A stretch of 42,214 nt of DNA from an uncultured Alphaproteobacteria bacterium. Its GTDB lineage: Bacteria; Pseudomonadota; Alphaproteobacteria; HIMB59; GCA-002718135. The notes below the pieces were generated by a model that worked only from the letters and a program-made list of their open reading frames with translations, was not told the DNA's origin and searched no databases. The stretch's first letter is position 1. Each line of letters starts with the position of its first letter. Made by a program: the position numbers and the translations under genes. The stretch spans positions 1 through 42,214 of the forward strand of contig CACJRM010000009.1 in assembly GCA_902595805.1 (NCBI GenBank), written 5' to 3'. Below, piece by piece: positions 14,954-23,567 of this stretch.

Positions 14954-16066
14954 CTAATAAAGTCCCATTGATTTAGCAGAAGAGATGAAGGCTTCTTTAT
15001 TGCCAATAAAGTTTTTACCTCGTTCCCCTAAAAACGCATCATCTACTATATTATTCCATTCTTGAACAGGAACTTTTATTTCATTTAAGTTAAGAGGAAC
15101 CTCTAAAGAACGCATAAATTCACTCAGATGATTTGCAGCATTCTCTAGATTATCGTTAAAAATTAATTTTAGTCTCTCCTCAGCGACACTATCAATTCCA
15201 ACCATACTTTTAGTAATCATGGGTAAAGTAAATGAACAAGCAATACCATGCTGAATACCGTAATTGAGTGTCACGGGGTATGATAGATTGTGCGCAATAG
15301 CAGTTTTTGTATTGGAAAACGCTAGGCCAGCATGAACACACGCTAATGCAATGTTTGAGCGTAATACAACATTTCTTAAATCTTTAGCGAGAAGTGGTAA
15401 ATTTTCTAATACTAATTTTGATGCTTGTATTGCATGAGAAGCAGAAACTGGGTTTGCATTAATATTCCAAATACTTTCCATTGAATGAGAGAGAGCGTCT
15501 AAACCTGTTGAAATGGTCAAACCTAAAGGTTTATCAACCATAATAGATGGATCGATAATTGCTTTTTCTGCATAAAGAGATTTATGTGCCAAAGATAATT
15601 TATTATTTTTTTCTTTATCCCATATTGTGGCCCAACACGTAAGCTCACTTGATGTTCCTGAAGTTGTAGGTATTGCAATAATCTTGATTGGATTTTCGAC
15701 TCTTGGATTTTTCTTATTACGAACGAAATCTGTTAGATATGCTTGTTTATCTTTAAATGCAGCAATTGCTTTAGCTGTGTCTGTAACAGAGCCACCACCT
15801 ATAGCTAAAATATAATCTACCGATTCATTGATTGAAGAAAATTTATTTTGTAGCTCTAAAATATCCTTATAATCTGGATTAGGCTGAACATCCGTCATAA
15901 TGGATAAAGGTGGATTTGAAGAAGATTTTAATTCATCGCTATATTTTTTAAAAATTTCTTCTGGATGAGTGATTATGATGTAGTTCTTATTTTTAAGAGC
16001 ATCATGTACTTCTGTAAATCTATTTTCTCCAAAGATAATTTCAACAGGGTTAAAATAATTCCACAT
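14954..16066 (-). CDS. Iron-containing alcohol dehydrogenase, probable phosphonoacetaldehyde reductase / 2-hydroxyethylphosphonate dehydrogenase
   Basis: A 370-residue group III dehydrogenase. It has the NAD(P)-binding GGGSVTDTAKA (90-100), then TTSGTSSE, and metal ligands in GLDALSHSMES and the GIQHGIACSF segment. The opening WNYFNPVEIIFGEN resembles proteins called phosphonoacetaldehyde reductase. In this island the enzyme could reduce phosphonoacetaldehyde or, more sensibly for catabolism, oxidise imported 2-hydroxyethylphosphonate to phosphonoacetaldehyde for PhnY and PhnA. The ATG is 4 bp after the MetE-like stop. A general alcohol dehydrogenase cannot be excluded. Confidence 0.72.
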   Translation of the reverse strand: MWNYFNPVEIIFGENRFTEVHDALKNKNYIIITHPEEIFKKYSDELKSSSNPPLSIMTDVQPNPDYKDILELQNKFSSINESVDYILAIGGGSVTDTAKAIAAFKDKQAYLTDFVRNKKNPRVENPIKIIAIPTTSGTSSELTCWATIWDKEKNNKLSLAHKSLYAEKAIIDPSIMVDKPLGLTISTGLDALSHSMESIWNINANPVSASHAIQASKLVLENLPLLAKDLRNVVLRSNIALACVHAGLAFSNTKTAIAHNLSYPVTLNYGIQHGIACSFTLPMITKSMVGIDSVAEERLKLIFNDNLENAANHLSEFMRSLEVPLNLNEIKVPVQEWNNIVDDAFLGERGKNFIGNKEAFISSAKSMGLY

Positions 16067-16070
16067 TACC

Positions 16071-17150
16071 TTAAATTGATTTTGCCGCTTTAGTTAAAAT
16101 CGTCATTTTCTCAATTGCTTGTTCTCGCGTAAAGAAACCTAAACCACAATCTGGCGCAGCTATTAAACGGTGTTCATCAATATGTTCAAGAGAATCTTTG
16201 ATACGAACTCTTACTTCTTCAACAGACTCCATTCTACTTTTTGCAATATCAATAAATCCAAAAATTACTTTTGTTTTTGTAAATTTTTCTAAAAGATTTA
16301 AATCATTATGCCTATGTGAATCTTCTAAAGATACTTCATCAATAGTTGAATCATCTACAAGTGATGCAATTCTATCATAAGCATCTAGATCAGCCTTTTT
16401 ATACCCTTCTGAATCTAATGAGTTAGGATAACCACAACAAATATGGCAAACGCGTTGCACTTCTTTAGGAATACCATGCATCATTCTTTCTAAATTTTCC
16501 ATACCATATGAATGAGCTTCATCAGGCTTTCTAGCAAATACTGGTTCATCAATTTGAATATACTGACAACCTGCATCTACAAGTGCCTTGATTTCTTTAT
16601 TGAGAGCTAATGCTAAATCAAAACCAAGTTTTTTCATGTCATCATAGTAGTTGTTAGCAATTGAATCTGTTATTGTCATTGGTCCAGGTAGGGTAATTTT
16701 AACTGGATTTTTTGTAAATTGTTGTGCACTCTTCCAGTCTAGATGCATACGGATTTCTTTACTTGAAATCGGTGCAACAATAGTTGGAAGATCAGCTTCG
16801 AACGCGCCTTGTCTTACTGACTTATGTGTAACTTCTTTAAAACTTACTCCATTTAAAAATCGACATTGATATAATACGTAACTCTCACGTCTGACTTCTC
16901 CATCTGTTGGAACATCAATACCCGCATTTACCTGATCAGTTATAACTTCTTTAATTGCTGCTAAAAATAATTTTTCAGCATCTGCACCTGCAGACTCTAA
17001 TGCTTTTTCATATGCGCCAGGTGACCAATTTGATAATAATCCTTTTGACGCTTTTCTCTCTTCTTCTGATTTTGTCCCTAAAAACCAATCTTGAATAGGT
17101 GTTTGTTTCGGTTTTGGATAAGCACCTATTGTAGTTGTTTTAAGAGGCAT
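16071..17150 (-). CDS. Core-MetE (MetE C-terminal domain-like zinc methyltransferase)
   Basis: A 359-residue protein matching only the catalytic C-terminal barrel of cobalamin-independent methionine synthase. All four zinc ligands are visible: H236 and C238 (VCHICCGYPN), E276 (SLEDSHRHND) and C335 (APDCGLGFF). The homocysteine-binding IDEP segment and LPGPMT are also present. Without the N-terminal folate half it cannot be standard MetE; such core-MetE proteins are known as folate-independent methionine synthases or methyl transferases of unknown donor. It leads the operon with an iron-containing dehydrogenase and a methyltransferase-like gene. GGGAG nine bases before the ATG is a clear ribosome-binding site. 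Confidence 0.82.
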   Translation of the reverse strand: MPLKTTTIGAYPKPKQTPIQDWFLGTKSEEERKASKGLLSNWSPGAYEKALESAGADAEKLFLAAIKEVITDQVNAGIDVPTDGEVRRESYVLYQCRFLNGVSFKEVTHKSVRQGAFEADLPTIVAPISSKEIRMHLDWKSAQQFTKNPVKITLPGPMTITDSIANNYYDDMKKLGFDLALALNKEIKALVDAGCQYIQIDEPVFARKPDEAHSYGMENLERMMHGIPKEVQRVCHICCGYPNSLDSEGYKKADLDAYDRIASLVDDSTIDEVSLEDSHRHNDLNLLEKFTKTKVIFGFIDIAKSRMESVEEVRVRIKDSLEHIDEHRLIAAPDCGLGFFTREQAIEKMTILTKAAKSI

Positions 17151-17182
17151 CTATTTTTACTCCCATTTAAATTTAAAATAAA

Positions 17183-17207
17183 ACAGCGGCTTTTATAAAG
17201 CCGCTGT
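17183..17207 (-). terminator. Rho-independent terminator after the ABC substrate-binding protein gene
   Basis: A perfect 10-bp stem, ACAGCGGCTT (17183-17192) with AAGCCGCTGT (17198-17207), and a 5-base loop. On the minus strand it is followed by TTTTATTTTAAATTT. It lies 31 bp behind the binding-protein stop and 33 bp before the MetE-like start, so it separates the highly expressed binding-protein transcript from the core-MetE operon. Confidence 0.85.
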
Positions 17208-17237
17208 AATAAAAAGTTAATAATAAATAATCTCAAA

Positions 17238-18491
17238 TTACATAAGATCGTTTATTTCTTCCATCATTTCTTCTTGGAGATCACCCATATCATCAGCGTC
17301 GCCTGTAGCAATTTCTTCTGTGTAATCATAGATTACCTGTGTAACAGCTAATCCATTTTCTCCAGGATATGCAAACCAATCTGCAAGAAGTGGAAGTTGT
17401 TCAACTGCAGTAAGTTTATTAGGGTTTTTACTATAGAAATCACCTAATAATTCATTTGCTGCTTTGTTTGGTGGAACATATCCAGTTGTTTCAGCAACTA
17501 ATGCAGCACCGATACCTGATGTAATGAACTTTAAGAAAGTCCATGCAGCATCAACTCTTGCTGGATCATCAGATGTAGACACTAACATTGCAGCGTTTCC
17601 ACCTGCTGGTAATCTTGCAGGCGTTCCATTATTAACTCCAGCCATTCCAGGGAATGGTGCAGTCTTTAAAACAAAGTCTGCCTTTGCAGCATTAACTGAA
17701 CCCAAGCTTGAAGTAGACCAGAACATCATACCAATTGTACCTGCGTTAAACGCAGCTTGACCATCAGCAATTGAATAGTTTGGCATATTACATCCGCTCA
17801 TGATTGCTTTCATTTGCTCTAACGTTGCAAGTCCTGCATCACCACCCATATTTACAGCTCCATCTTTAACCATTGGAACATTCTGAGTGTGCATTAATGC
17901 TTGGTGGAACCAGTTACCTGTGATGTTCCAACCAAAGTATAGAGTTCCTTTACCTGCTGCTTCCAATTTATTACATGCTGCAATAACTTCGTCCCAGTTA
18001 GTTGGAATACTATTTACACCTGCTTCAGCTAATAAATCCATGTTATAATATCCAACTGGCGTTGATACAGAAAATGGTAATCCATAAACTTCACCACCAA
18101 ATGTTGAAAGACTTAACATAGCAGAATGGTAACCATCTTTTTCAAAAGCAGCTTCTTTTGCAATAAATGGCTCTAAAGACTTAGCAATACCTTTGTCAAC
18201 TAGAGGTGCTTGTCTGTTAAGACCTTGCATTGTTACATCTGGTAAATTACCTGAAGTAGACTCTCTGAAGATTGTTGCAGTTGCATCCTCATAGTTTTCA
18301 TAAGTTGCTCTAAATTTAACTTCAATATCTGGATGTGCTTTTTCAAACTCTGGCATAATAGCTTGGAAAGTTACATCGAATAATCCTGAATAAGGATAAG
18401 CTACTTCTATTTCAATAGACTTAGCTGAATTAACAGAACCATAAAAACCAAAAGCTAATACGGCTGCAAATCCTGTAATTAATTTTTTCAT
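17238..18491 (-). CDS. ABC importer substrate-binding protein, CUT1/UgpB-like
   Basis: A 417-residue periplasmic binding protein of family 1 (sugar/glycerol-3-phosphate type). Signal peptide about residues 1-22 (MKKLITGFAAVLAFGF, cleavage near NSA). LPDVTMQG and GNWFHQALM resemble UgpB, and the mature start SIEIEVAYPYSG with an aromatic residue in the pocket region also fits. The tail is strongly acidic. It lies behind phnA-phnY (137 bp), while its ATPase and permeases are divergent from phnA, so it very likely serves that importer. GGAGGG six bases before the ATG is the strongest ribosome-binding site of the region. Ligand unknown: glycerol-3-phosphate-like esters, 2-AEP derivatives and sugars are possible. 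Confidence 0.88.
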   Translation of the reverse strand: MKKLITGFAAVLAFGFYGSVNSAKSIEIEVAYPYSGLFDVTFQAIMPEFEKAHPDIEVKFRATYENYEDATATIFRESTSGNLPDVTMQGLNRQAPLVDKGIAKSLEPFIAKEAAFEKDGYHSAMLSLSTFGGEVYGLPFSVSTPVGYYNMDLLAEAGVNSIPTNWDEVIAACNKLEAAGKGTLYFGWNITGNWFHQALMHTQNVPMVKDGAVNMGGDAGLATLEQMKAIMSGCNMPNYSIADGQAAFNAGTIGMMFWSTSSLGSVNAAKADFVLKTAPFPGMAGVNNGTPARLPAGGNAAMLVSTSDDPARVDAAWTFLKFITSGIGAALVAETTGYVPPNKAANELLGDFYSKNPNKLTAVEQLPLLADWFAYPGENGLAVTQVIYDYTEEIATGDADDMGDLQEEMMEEINDLM

Positions 18492-18571
18492 TTAATCCCT
18501 CCGATTCAAATATAATATTAATCTAACACGTAGCCTCAAAGGGTTACAATTTTATTACGAAAATATTACTA

Positions 18572-18589
18572 AAAAATAAGCTTATTTTT
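18572..18589. promoter_or_regulatory. Perfect 18-bp AT-rich palindrome between phnY and the binding-protein gene
   Basis: AAAAATAAGCTTATTTTT is a perfect palindrome without a loop, 39 bp after the phnY stop and 81 bp before the binding-protein ATG. It may be an operator for the separate binding-protein promoter or a weak processing/termination signal. The remaining bases of this 136-bp gap hold the strong GGAGGG site and no gene. Confidence 0.3.
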
Positions 18590-18627
18590 CCACAGCATTA
18601 AGAAAAATTAGAGAAAAACTGGTTTAT

Positions 18628-20070
18628 TTACCAAGGTAGCGAAAAGGTTTTTACATTAGTAAAACTTTTCATTGCTTCAATAACACCCTCTTTGTAACCA
18701 AGACCTGAATCTTTAATTCCTCCAAAAGGAGACATTTCAATTCTATAACCTGGAACCTCCCAAATATTTACCGTACCAACATTTAAACCTTGAATATATT
18801 TTTTTGCTCGCATGAAGTTATTTGTACATACACCAGATGATAATCCGAATGCGGTTGAATTAGATATTTTCATTACAGCTTCATCGTCATTAGGCACACG
18901 AATGATTGGGATAACTGGACCAAATGTTTCTTCTAAAACTAATTCACTTTTAGGATCAACATGATCTACAACTATTGGAGGTAACAAAGCACCCTTTCTT
19001 CCAGGGTGATATAAAATTTTTGCGCCGTCTTCTTCAGCCATAGAAACTCTTTTATCAAAAAGTTCTGCAGCTTGAGCATTAACAACTGTACCTAAGTCTG
19101 TTTCCATATTCATAGGATCACCAAATTTAATTTTCTTAGCACGCTCAAGAGCCATTTCAACAAATTGATCTGCAATAGATTCTTGAACCAGTATTCTTTT
19201 AACAGCTGTACAACGTTGACCAGAATTTTTCGTTGCTCCCGTAACAGCTAGCTCAACAGCTTTTTTAAGATCATCACCATCTAAGTCATTTAAAACAATT
19301 AATGGATCATTACCACCTAACTCAAGAACAGTTCTTTTGTATCCAGCTTGTTCAGCAATTAATTTTCCTACACCTACACTGCCTGTAAAAGTAATGAGAT
19401 CAATATTTGGATTCTTGATCATTTCTGATCCGATATCTTGAGGCCATCCAGTTACAACTGAAAACATTTCTGGTGGCAGACCTGCTTCATATAAAACATC
19501 AGCGAGTACCATTGCTGTTAAAGGTGTTAATTCTGTCTGCTTACATACTGTACAATTATTAGTTGCAATTGAAGGAGCAATTTTATGCGCTACCATATTC
19601 AAAGGGTGATTAAATGGAGTGATTGCTGAAATTGCCGTTAAAGGTTCTCTTATGGTAAATATTTTTCTCGCTTTTCCATGCGGAGTTAAATCACAAGAAA
19701 ATATTTCTCCATCATCAAGAATACAAAGTTGAGCCGTTAAAGAAAAGACATCAAAAGCTCTTCCTACTTCGTATAGAGAATCTTGTTTTGAAATACCAAG
19801 TTCTAAAGTAATAATATCAGAAATTTCTTCTTTTCTTTTAACAAGTACTTCTGCAGCAGTTTGAAGAATTTTTTGTCTCTCGTATCTTGTAAGTTTAGGT
19901 TGGTAATTTGCAGCAATATCTAAAGCCTTTCTTGCATGCTCTGCAGTACCGGCTGGAACCGTTCCGATTACTTCACCTGTAAAAGGGTACTCAACATTTA
20001 TTGTTTTATCTGAAGTAACTTTTTCTCCAGCAATACGCATTGCTTCATTAATCATTTTTTTGTGCATCAT
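18628..20070 (-). CDS. phnY: Phosphonoacetaldehyde dehydrogenase (PhnY, aldehyde dehydrogenase superfamily)
   Basis: A 480-residue NAD-dependent aldehyde dehydrogenase. Catalytic residues: N154 (TPFNHP), E250 (VLELGGND) and nucleophile C287 ([11 protein letters not shown]); the Rossmann loop is FTGSVGVG. The GQRCTAVKR form and length fit the PhnY enzyme of Sinorhizobium, which oxidises phosphonoacetaldehyde to phosphonoacetate. The gene overlaps phnA by 4 bp, which settles the function. This is not the 2-oxoglutarate dioxygenase also called PhnY. With phnW at 11294 it forms the PhnW-PhnY-PhnA route. Several ATGs lie near the N-terminus; the one overlapping phnA was kept, though residue 6 is a possible start. 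Confidence 0.9.
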   Translation of the reverse strand: MMHKKMINEAMRIAGEKVTSDKTINVEYPFTGEVIGTVPAGTAEHARKALDIAANYQPKLTRYERQKILQTAAEVLVKRKEEISDIITLELGISKQDSLYEVGRAFDVFSLTAQLCILDDGEIFSCDLTPHGKARKIFTIREPLTAISAITPFNHPLNMVAHKIAPSIATNNCTVCKQTELTPLTAMVLADVLYEAGLPPEMFSVVTGWPQDIGSEMIKNPNIDLITFTGSVGVGKLIAEQAGYKRTVLELGGNDPLIVLNDLDGDDLKKAVELAVTGATKNSGQRCTAVKRILVQESIADQFVEMALERAKKIKFGDPMNMETDLGTVVNAQAAELFDKRVSMAEEDGAKILYHPGRKGALLPPIVVDHVDPKSELVLEETFGPVIPIIRVPNDDEAVMKISNSTAFGLSSGVCTNNFMRAKKYIQGLNVGTVNIWEVPGYRIEMSPFGGIKDSGLGYKEGVIEAMKSFTNVKTFSLPW

Positions 20071-21308
20071 AGGGCTCCATTTATTGCATAATAAAATGCA
20101 TCATAATTATATAATTGTTTGCTAGTATCTAAGTTTTGTAATTTTAAATTTGATATGAATGGAACTTCTCTTTCATGGAGTCCTCCATGAGAACGTAAAG
20201 GTTCATTTAATCCAGAAAGATTGTGTTTATCTTCCGATGAACCAATAGTCATAAATTCTGAAGACATACATATAATATCCCCCATTCTATCAGGAGGTAA
20301 ATTATAAGTAGAACATCCTTCATCTTTTGTTAAAACAACTTCTATATCTTTTATTTCTTGAATAGCGTTTACAACTAAATCAACCTTGCTCTTGTCTTCT
20401 AAATAAATTGTTGCAAAAGAACCAAGTGAGCCATGATGAACGACATATGGATCTGTAATTGGTAGGATGACTTTAGCCATGTTTGGTTCAAATTTTTTAT
20501 CTAAATAATCTTGTAAAAATATTGCATTAGGTGAGCCATCTTCTTTTGATTTTGGTTTCATACCGTGATCTGCTGTGATGATTATAGAAACATTCTCCTT
20601 ATTTAAAAGACCAATATATTTATCAAACATTGCATAAAATTTATTTGCTGTTTCATTTCCTGGTGCATATTTGTGTTGAATATAATCTGTAGTCGATAAA
20701 TACATGATATTTGGTTTGAACTCTTCAAGAAGCTTTACACCTGCAGCCATTACAAATTCAGAAAGTCCTTCAGAATATACTTCTGGCACTGGCATCCCCA
20801 ACCAATCGTTTACATTATCTATACCATTGAGATCTTTTGTTGCTTGATCAGATTTTTCAGCAGAAAAACAAATAGCTCTCTCATCATCAAAACTTAATCC
20901 GTTTCCTAAAAGTGTTCTCAACTTGTCTTTTGCAGTAACAAGAGCAATTTTAGAACCAGAATTGTAAAATTTTTCAAAAATAGTTGGTGCTCGCATATAT
21001 TTTGGGTCATTCATCATTACTTCTTCACCAGTCTCAGGTGTATAAAAGAAGTTTCCGCATATACCATGTACAGAACTTGGTTGGCCTGTTACAATCGAAA
21101 TATTATTAGGATTTGTAAAACTTGGAATAGCACTGTGAACTAGTAGATTTTCACCACTTGCAATTAATTTATCAAGATTTGGTGTAAGATTTGATTTTGA
21201 TGCTTCTTCGAGATACTCTTTTTGACTACCATCAAGACATATAACAATTGCAGTTTTTGAGAAAGAGCTTGGATATTCTCTTTTATTAATTTCTAAATTA
21301 TCGGACAC
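20067..21308 (-). CDS. phnA: Phosphonoacetate hydrolase
   Basis: A 413-residue alkaline-phosphatase superfamily enzyme that cleaves phosphonoacetate to acetate and phosphate. Di-zinc site elements: CLDGSQ (D26), nucleophile Thr65 in [22 protein letters not shown] (Asp, His), ITADHGM (Asp, His) and RSHGGLHE (His). FTNPNNIS and GICGNFFY are typical of PhnA rather than nucleotide pyrophosphatases. It is not the E. coli YjdM protein also once named PhnA. It has a GTG start at 21308 and is the first gene of phnA-phnY, divergent from the ABC ATPase. Confidence 0.92.
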   Translation of the reverse strand: MSDNLEINKREYPSSFSKTAIVICLDGSQKEYLEEASKSNLTPNLDKLIASGENLLVHSAIPSFTNPNNISIVTGQPSSVHGICGNFFYTPETGEEVMMNDPKYMRAPTIFEKFYNSGSKIALVTAKDKLRTLLGNGLSFDDERAICFSAEKSDQATKDLNGIDNVNDWLGMPVPEVYSEGLSEFVMAAGVKLLEEFKPNIMYLSTTDYIQHKYAPGNETANKFYAMFDKYIGLLNKENVSIIITADHGMKPKSKEDGSPNAIFLQDYLDKKFEPNMAKVILPITDPYVVHHGSLGSFATIYLEDKSKVDLVVNAIQEIKDIEVVLTKDEGCSTYNLPPDRMGDIICMSSEFMTIGSSEDKHNLSGLNEPLRSHGGLHEREVPFISNLKLQNLDTSKQLYNYDAFYYAINGAL

Positions 21309-21398
21309 TATTTCAACTAATATATATTATTAAAAATACGAATTTATAGTTATCTGCTAATTAAACTCAATCATAATTTGAATATTTGTTAATAAAAT

Positions 21399-21420
21399 TG
21401 AAATAAAACTGAAATAAATA
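21399..21420. promoter_or_regulatory. 11-bp-period direct repeat in the phnA / ABC transporter divergent region
   Basis: TGAAATAAA occurs at 21399 and again at 21410, period 11 bp, with a weaker TGTTAATAA twelve bases before the first. The region of 176 bp between phnA and the ABC ATPase has no gene. A repeat of one helical turn suits an OmpR/PhoB-family regulator, but the sequence differs from the TAACA boxes at 7440 and 8334. Confidence 0.3.
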
Positions 21421-21484
21421 GATTTAAAATATTCTCAAATTTAATAAAATTTTGTAGATTAAAGTTAAGATACAGGGGGAATGA

Positions 21485-22618
21485 GTGGGGACAATATCAC
21501 TTAAAAATATTTCAAAGTCATTTGGGTCTACACAAGTACTTAATAATTTAAATGTTGATATAAACGATGGAGAATTCTTAACATTAGTTGGTCCATCTGG
21601 TTGTGGTAAATCCACGTTACTTAGAATAATTGCAGGATTGGAACAGCAGACTTCAGGTGATGTATTAATAGATAATAAAAATGTAAATAGAGTTAGAGCC
21701 AGTGAAAGAGATTTGGCAATGGTCTTCCAATCATATGCTCTTTATCCTCATCTCACAGTGAGAAGAAATTTAGAAACTCCATTAAGACTAAGAGATTATA
21801 ATGCATTTGAAAGACTACCCTTGATTGGTAATTTTTCTCTAAGCAAAAAAGAGAAAACAGAATCTATAAATCGATTAGTAAATAAAACTTCTGAAACTCT
21901 AAAAATTTCAGAACTATTAGATAGAAAACCAGGACAATTGTCAGGTGGTCAAAGACAAAGAGTTGCTCTTGGTCGTGCTATGGTTAGAGAGCCTGTTGCC
22001 TTTTTAATGGATGAACCTCTTTCAAATTTAGATGCGGCTCTAAGAGTTCACATGCGATCTGAATTATCTGAACTTCATAATTCACTTAAAACTACTTTTG
22101 TGTACGTAACACATGATCAAGCAGAAGCGTTAACTATGTCTTCTAGAATGGCTGTGATGATTGATGGGAATTTATTACAACTAGATACACCTCAAGAAGT
22201 ATATGACAATCCTTCCTCATTAAGTGTGGCCCAGTTTGTTGGAAGTCCAAAAATAAATATATTTAAAGGAACTGCGGACTCAAGTGGTAAAGTAAGTTTT
22301 CTCAACGTTAATTTAAAAAGAAAAAGTTCTGAAAGTAATACAGATTTACATATTGGTATTCGACCAGAACATTTAGAAATTACAAATGAAAGTAATGAAA
22401 ATACATTTAGTGGAACAGTTGCATATAGAGAAAATTTAGGCTCAGATATTTTCTTTCATGTAAATATTGAAGACGGTTCAAATAAAATAATTGTAAGGGG
22501 CTTACCACAATTTACACACCAAATTTCAAACGGTTCTAATGTGAATATTAAAAGAGTTTCAGATAAAGCATTACTATTTAATCAAGCAGGAATGAGAGTT
22601 CAATTTACTAATGCATAA
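21485..22618 (+). CDS. ABC importer ATPase, MalK/UgpC type
   Basis: A 377-residue CUT1-type ATPase: Walker A GPSGCGKST near 38-46, Q-loop VFQSYALYPH, signature LSGGQRQRVALGRA, Walker B AFLMDEPLSNLDA, switch His in VTHDQAEA, then the C-terminal OB-fold/TOBE region (GIRPEHLEI). A lysine/phenylalanine-rich insert of roughly 20 residues (near 103-128) sits before the signature helix and is unusual for MalK proteins. The start is GTG at 21485 behind CAGGGGGA; an ATG four bases earlier is out of frame and stops after seven codons. It overlaps permease 1 by 8 bp and is divergent from phnA. Confidence 0.92.
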   Translation: MGTISLKNISKSFGSTQVLNNLNVDINDGEFLTLVGPSGCGKSTLLRIIAGLEQQTSGDVLIDNKNVNRVRASERDLAMVFQSYALYPHLTVRRNLETPLRLRDYNAFERLPLIGNFSLSKKEKTESINRLVNKTSETLKISELLDRKPGQLSGGQRQRVALGRAMVREPVAFLMDEPLSNLDAALRVHMRSELSELHNSLKTTFVYVTHDQAEALTMSSRMAVMIDGNLLQLDTPQEVYDNPSSLSVAQFVGSPKINIFKGTADSSGKVSFLNVNLKRKSSESNTDLHIGIRPEHLEITNESNENTFSGTVAYRENLGSDIFFHVNIEDGSNKIIVRGLPQFTHQISNGSNVNIKRVSDKALLFNQAGMRVQFTNA

Positions 22619-23567
22619 TTCAAAAGCTCACATATGGTTTATTGCACCAGCAATCATACTGATGATAATTATTTTAATCTTTCCTCTTTTTCTTGCAGGA
22701 GGAATTTCTTTTACTGACTACAATTTAGGAAACAAAACATTCGAGTGGGTTGGACTAGAAAATTATGACAAGATGTTCAATCGAAAAACATATGTCAAAA
22801 TGATTTGGGCCACAGCGACGTACGTTATTGTTGTCGTTCCAATTTCTGTTGTACTTGGATTATGTGCTGCTATGCTCTTAAACTCACTAAGGTTTGGCGC
22901 TGATATATATAAAACAATTTTTTTTCTTCCAGTTATGGCAACTCTTCTTGCAATGGCAATTGCATGGGAATTTACTCTTCATCCAACATTAGGAATTGTA
23001 AATAGTTTTTTAGCAAATGGGTGTGGAGGAGTTAGGGAATTCATTCTTGGTTTTCATTGGTTGCCATGGGTAGACTCACAAGAAAGCTGGTATGCTGTAG
23101 CATGTGCAAACAACATGGATTTTCCATATTGGTTAAAACAAAAAAATACTGCGATTTGGACAGTATGTTTCATAGGAATTTGGCAGGCTTTTGGTTTTAA
23201 TATGGTTTTATATTTAGCTGGCTTAACAAGTATACCAAGGGAGTTATACCAAGCTGCAGAAATGGATGGGGCTAAATCTACATGGGAGCAATTTAAACTT
23301 GTTACATGGCCAATGCTTGGTCCAACAACGTTGTTTGTTGTCACTATTACTACCATTAGAACATTTCAGGTATTTGATACCATCGAAATACTCACCAAAG
23401 GTGGTCCATCAAAGACAACGTATGTAATGATGTATGCGATCTTTGAAAAAGCTATTCAACAAAACTTAACAAGTATCGGTGCAGCAATCACTGTTGTCTT
23501 TATTGGATTTATTCTAGTGTTAACTTTTTTCCAAAGATATGTCATTGAGAAGAGGGTTCATTATTAA
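22611..23567 (+). CDS. ABC importer permease 1, CUT1/UgpA-like, with cysteine-containing loop
   Basis: A 318-residue inner-membrane permease with the binding-protein-dependent transport fold: N-terminal helix, FTDYN and GLENYDKMF openings typical of MalF/UgpA, and a coupling EAA-type loop YQAAEMDGAKSTWEQFKLVTW near 220-240. The loop around residues 126-180 is longer than usual and has NGCGG and VACANN, two cysteines that face the periplasm if topology is standard. The ATG overlaps the ATPase stop, and permease 2 starts on its stop codon (TAATG). Confidence 0.92.
   Translation: MHNSKAHIWFIAPAIILMIIILIFPLFLAGGISFTDYNLGNKTFEWVGLENYDKMFNRKTYVKMIWATATYVIVVVPISVVLGLCAAMLLNSLRFGADIYKTIFFLPVMATLLAMAIAWEFTLHPTLGIVNSFLANGCGGVREFILGFHWLPWVDSQESWYAVACANNMDFPYWLKQKNTAIWTVCFIGIWQAFGFNMVLYLAGLTSIPRELYQAAEMDGAKSTWEQFKLVTWPMLGPTTLFVVTITTIRTFQVFDTIEILTKGGPSKTTYVMMYAIFEKAIQQNLTSIGAAITVVFIGFILVLTFFQRYVIEKRVHY

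Noticed and set aside
17464..17760. Plus-strand open frame antisense to the binding-protein gene
   Set aside because: It is a shadow of a strongly conserved gene with a clear signal peptide and ribosome-binding site.
21481..21504. ATG at 21481 as start of the ABC ATPase
   Set aside because: It is out of frame with the ATPase and stops after seven codons; the GTG at 21485 is in frame and has the same ribosome-binding site.
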